Of a stretch of DNA of 7,469 nucleotides, positions 5,973 through 7,469 are shown piece by piece (the first letter of the stretch is position 1; each line of letters starts with the position of its first letter). The DNA is from Tiamatella sp964451715. GTDB lineage: Archaea; Thermoproteota; Thermoprotei_A; Sulfolobales; Acidilobaceae. The stretch lies in NCBI GenBank assembly GCA_964451715.1, contig CAYVIZ010000049.1:1-7469 (forward strand), in the 5' to 3' direction. The position numbers and the translations under genes are program-made. The notes below the pieces were generated by a model. The model saw only the letters and a list, made by a program, of their open reading frames with translations, had not been told where the DNA came from and made no database searches.

Positions 5973-6825
5973 CTTTGCCCCCGCCTTCTACTACCTTTCT
6001 CACTCTTCCAGCTATCTCCAAGAACGCTTTCGTCGCAGGAGAATCGGGGTATTCAAGGAAGAACACCTTCCCACGATCATTTGATTCTCTTATACGTGGA
6101 TCTATTGGTATGCCTCCTAAATACTCTATCCCGAACTCTTTAGCAAGCGACTCTGCGGCACCCTTGCCGAATATATAGTGCCGTGTGCCATCGGGGCACT
6201 CGAAGTAGGTCATGTTCTCCACTATACCTATAACACGTATGTTCAGTCTGTTAGTAAATGATATGGCCTTCTTCACAACGACTCTGGAGACCTCTGAGGG
6301 TATGGTAACTATCACCGTACCAGAAAGGCTGGGAATAAGCTGAGCTATGGTAAGCTGCTCATCCCCCGTTCCCGGCGGAAGGTCTATGAGTAAATAGTCC
6401 AGTTCCCCCCAGTTTACTTCCGCTAGAAGCTGCCGTATAGCCCCTGTCTTCAAGGGTCCTCTCCAGATTACAGGCGTGCTATCGCTGGGAATAAGGAGGC
6501 CCACAGACACTACCTTTATACCCAGTGCTCCTACCGCTGGATGTATACCGGTTTCATCGGCTGTTAAACCTATTCCCTCCTTCAGTCCTAACATGGTTGG
6601 TATAGAGGGTCCATGCACGTCTGCATCGAAAACACCTACTTTCAATCCTTGAGAAGCAAGAGCCGCGGCTAGACTAGCAGTCACAAAGGATTTCCCTACT
6701 CCTCCTTTTCCGCTTAGGATTGCTATCTTGTACTTTATTTCTTTCATCTTGTTTACAATCTTCTTCTGCTGCTCTTGTATCTGCTTCATTCTTTGAGCGA
6801 CTTCCCTATAGTTCTGCGTCGCCAT
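5965..6825 (-). CDS. Mrp/NBP35-family P-loop ATPase (Fe-S cluster carrier type)
   Basis: MinD-superfamily ATPase of the Mrp/ApbC/NBP35 group, which binds and transfers 4Fe-4S clusters as a homodimer. The deviant Walker A is SGKGGVGKS (38-46). It is followed by VFDADVHGPSIPTMLGL (65-81), the PVIWRGPLK switch region (118-126), the Walker B/switch LLIDLPPGTGD (145-155) and IVENMTYF (201-208). Residues 1-30 are a charged helix ahead of the ATPase core. The start is set at ATG 6825 (286 aa): GGGTGA lies 5 bases ahead, whereas a TTG at 6840 would place that site inside the gene. The family's cluster-binding CPxC is here CPDG (C210, G213), and C210 is the only cysteine in the protein. It converges on rpl23 with 10 bases between stop codons, and is apparently transcribed alone. 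Confidence 0.93.
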   Translation of the reverse strand: MATQNYREVAQRMKQIQEQQKKIVNKMKEIKYKIAILSGKGGVGKSFVTASLAAALASQGLKVGVFDADVHGPSIPTMLGLKEGIGLTADETGIHPAVGALGIKVVSVGLLIPSDSTPVIWRGPLKTGAIRQLLAEVNWGELDYLLIDLPPGTGDEQLTIAQLIPSLSGTVIVTIPSEVSRVVVKKAISFTNRLNIRVIGIVENMTYFECPDGTRHYIFGKGAAESLAKEFGIEYLGGIPIDPRIRESNDRGKVFFLEYPDSPATKAFLEIAGRVRKVVEGGGKED

Positions 6826-6830
6826 TATCT

Positions 6831-6836
6831 TCACCC
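6831..6836 (-). promoter_or_regulatory. ribosome binding site of the mrp-like gene
   Basis: Minus-strand GGGTGA with a 5-base spacer to the ATG at 6825. It decides between this ATG and the upstream in-frame TTG at 6840. Confidence 0.65.
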
Positions 6837-6862
6837 GCAACTAGACCTCTATTTGTCCGGGC

Positions 6863-6870
6863 GTATTTAA
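6863..6870 (-). promoter_or_regulatory. probable TATA box of the mrp-like gene
   Basis: Minus-strand TTAAATAC is centred about 42 bases before the ATG, so initiation about 26 bases downstream would fall near 6841 and give a leader of about 16 bases containing the ribosome binding site. A second TATA-like stretch, CATATAAG (6881-6888 minus), lies further upstream and could give a longer leader. Confidence 0.45.
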
Positions 6871-6920
6871 CGATATAATACTTATATGCACCTAATTCAA
6901 TGTAAAACCCTTATGCGACA

Positions 6921-6928
6921 GATATTTA
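6921..6928 (+). promoter_or_regulatory. tentative TATA-like element upstream of the C/D box RNA
   Basis: GATATTTA would direct initiation near 6951, about 10 bases before the terminal stem of the C/D RNA; primary transcripts of such RNAs are usually trimmed to the stem. A GTATAAGG at 6941-6948 is an alternative, but it would start transcription inside the C box. Confidence 0.25.
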
Positions 6929-6960
6929 GTCCTCGTAATTGTATAAGGAAATCGTATTAT

Positions 6961-7023
6961 GGGCTGTGAAGAGTTTGCCGAGTACTGATATATTCATGGT
7001 GAAGAATATTCTTATCTGAGCCC
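6961..7023 (+). ncRNA. C/D box guide sRNA (2'-O-methylation guide)
   Basis: All parts of an archaeal C/D box sRNA occur in order within 63 bases: stem arm GGGC (6961-6964), box C GTGAAGA (6966-6972), a 12-base guide (6973-6984), box D' CTGA (6985-6988), box C' GTGAAGA (6999-7005; ATGGTGA at 6996-7002 is an alternative), a 10-base spacer, box D CTGA (7016-7019), and the closing arm GCCC (7020-7023). The exact 12-base C-to-D' spacing and the matching stem fit the known family, in which L7Ae, Nop5 and fibrillarin bind the boxes. The first guide is GTTTGCCGAGTA. From memory, its complement ACUCGGCAAA resembles a conserved archaeal 23S rRNA stretch (E. coli has ACUAGGCAAA there); the fifth-base rule would then place a methyl group on the C after ACU. 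The second guide (ATATTCTTAT) has no target I recognise. It lies in the otherwise non-coding stretch between mrp and the PRTase gene. Confidence 0.75.
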
Positions 7024-7141
7024 CCGGTGAAGATGGGTGCAAGCGTTGAATGGTGCCAAGGGTAAAACTAGCCTCTGGTCTAAATGTGATAGACAAGGAT
7101 AATGTATTATGGGGAACTGGTTCCTCCTCCTGAGGGGGCTC
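7018..7141 (+). ncRNA. candidate structured RNA with C/D-like ends, about 120 nt
   Basis: A perfect 8-bp inverted repeat, GAGCCCCC (7018-7025) and GGGGGCTC (7134-7141), encloses 108 bases. Just inside the left arm is GTGAAGA (7027-7033), identical to both C boxes of the preceding RNA. Just before the right arm is CTGA (7130-7133), so the ends have the C/D terminal-stem layout. A TTGA lies exactly 12 bases after the C-like box (7046-7049), as for a D' box. Internal hairpins: GTCTA/TAGAC (7078-7082 with 7090-7094), supported by CCT/AGG outside it, and GGGGAA/TTCCTC (7111-7116 with 7121-7126). It is longer than typical C/D sRNAs and lacks a convincing C' box. The left arm shares bases with the D box and stem of the preceding RNA, so the two folds compete or need separate processing. 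The right arm reaches the stop codon of the opposite-strand PRTase gene. Strand is chosen from the boxes. Confidence 0.4.
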
Positions 7142-7469
7142 TAGACTGGCGCCTCGTATAATACACTAAGTACTGGTAGTCTCTTTTTCCAAGAACCTCC
7201 TATGCCATAAATACTGTACATGCAACATATGACGAGTCCGGATTTCCCTGCTATATCTATAAGTGATTCCAAGGTATCCCCTTCAATTACTACATCGTCG
7301 ACAATGATCGCTTCCATACCTTCGACTCCTCGGGGTTTCTCCATGTAGTAAACTTTAACATGCTCTGCCCTCCCTCCTATACCGGTAACAGTAGCCTCCC
7401 AGCCAAGTGATCTCCTTCTCCTAGCTATTAATAGTGTGGCACCGGATATATGACTCAGGGAAACCCCAA
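7141..7469 (-). CDS. orotate-phosphoribosyltransferase-like PRTase, 3' part (start outside window)
   Basis: Type I phosphoribosyltransferase domain; these bind PRPP and transfer ribose-phosphate to a base, or in archaeal GfcR/PurR-like proteins act as regulators. The frame is open to the window edge with no need for an internal start; 108 residues are visible. The PRPP-binding loop is AIIVDDVVIEGDTLESL, with the acidic pair followed by a GxTL turn. Upstream, RRRRSLGWE followed by TVTGIGG resembles the RK..K.HG....I.G pattern of PyrE-type enzymes, which is why I favour an OPRT-like protein over adenine or hypoxanthine PRTases. The Met at 7344 sits inside the domain and is not the real start. 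The stop TAG (7141-7143) abuts or overlaps the end of the structured-RNA candidate on the other strand. Enzyme and regulator cannot be told apart without the N-terminus. Confidence 0.75.
   Translation of the reverse strand, partial: GVSLSHISGATLLIARRRRSLGWEATVTGIGGRAEHVKVYYMEKPRGVEGMEAIIVDDVVIEGDTLESLIDIAGKSGLVICCMYSIYGIGGSWKKRLPVLSVLYEAPV

Noticed and set aside
6826..6840. TTG start at 6840 for the mrp-like gene
   Set aside because: It would place the GGGTGA ribosome binding site inside the coding sequence and adds only five residues; the ATG at 6825 has ideal spacing.
7027..7078. A second standard-size C/D sRNA using CTGG at 7075 as box D
   Set aside because: There is no terminal stem around that CTGG and the only C' candidate (GTGCCAA) is poor; the CTGA next to the GGGGG arm fits better.
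7020..7140. Intron-containing tRNA suggested by a 7-bp AGCCCCC/GGGGGCT pairing
   Set aside because: No T arm (GGTTC-type loop) lies before the 3' arm and no D arm follows the 5' arm.
7018..7141. Small transposable element (MITE) with 8-bp terminal inverted repeats
   Set aside because: No flanking target-site duplication, the repeats do not extend, and the C/D-like boxes at the ends explain the layout better.
6961..7141. RNase P RNA or SRP RNA
   Set aside because: The stretch is too short for the usual archaeal forms, and I find none of the conserved core sequences of either.
7141..7344. Complete 67-aa protein starting at the Met encoded at 7344
   Set aside because: The frame stays open to the window edge with PRTase-like sequence upstream of that Met, so it is an internal residue of a longer truncated gene.

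Overview
The window looks like chromosomal DNA of a hyperthermophilic crenarchaeon, probably close to Desulfurococcales. This rests on a RadA recombinase instead of a bacterial RecA, archaeal-type uL3/uL4/uL23 ribosomal proteins in the order L3-L4-L23, an archaeal class A24 peptidase with a C-terminal extension, frequent TTG starts, GGTGA/GGAGG ribosome binding sites, and very tight gene packing. The family-level placement is an inference from gene content, not a database match.

Layout: (1) radA (71-1054, +) converges on an unrecognised 131-134 aa orphan (1051-1446/1455, -), and their stop codons share one TTAA. (2) The orphan is divergent from a three-gene run on the + strand with no intergenic bases: A24 prepilin-peptidase-like membrane protease (1461-2210), HIT-family nucleotide hydrolase/transferase (2211-2741) and DHH/DHHA1 phosphoesterase (2742-3743). 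(3) After an 82-bp leader/promoter gap comes a ribosomal protein run, rpl3-rpl4-rpl23 (3826-5954, +). The window shows no rpl2 after rpl23; the cluster ends there against a convergent Mrp/NBP35-type P-loop ATPase gene (5965-6825, -). A perfect 14-bp tandem duplication covers the junction and supplies the two stop codons. (4) 6826-7140 has no protein gene I can support. It holds the mrp promoter and, on the + strand, a convincing C/D box guide sRNA (6961-7023), followed directly by a second, longer structured-RNA candidate (7018-7141) that is also closed by C-like and D-like boxes. (5) The right edge (7141-7469, -) is the 3' part of an orotate-phosphoribosyltransferase-like gene whose start lies outside the window.

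The named proteins cover DNA repair and recombination (RadA), pilin/archaellin processing (A24), nucleotide and nucleic-acid turnover (HIT, DHH), translation (uL3, uL4, uL23), Fe-S cluster handling (Mrp) and nucleotide metabolism or its regulation (PRTase). This is mostly housekeeping DNA, and I see no mobile elements, CRISPR arrays or defence islands. The least ordinary features are the two adjacent small-RNA candidates, the duplication at the rpl23/mrp junction, the Mrp protein lacking the second cysteine of its CPxC motif, and the cysteine-containing orphan beside radA.
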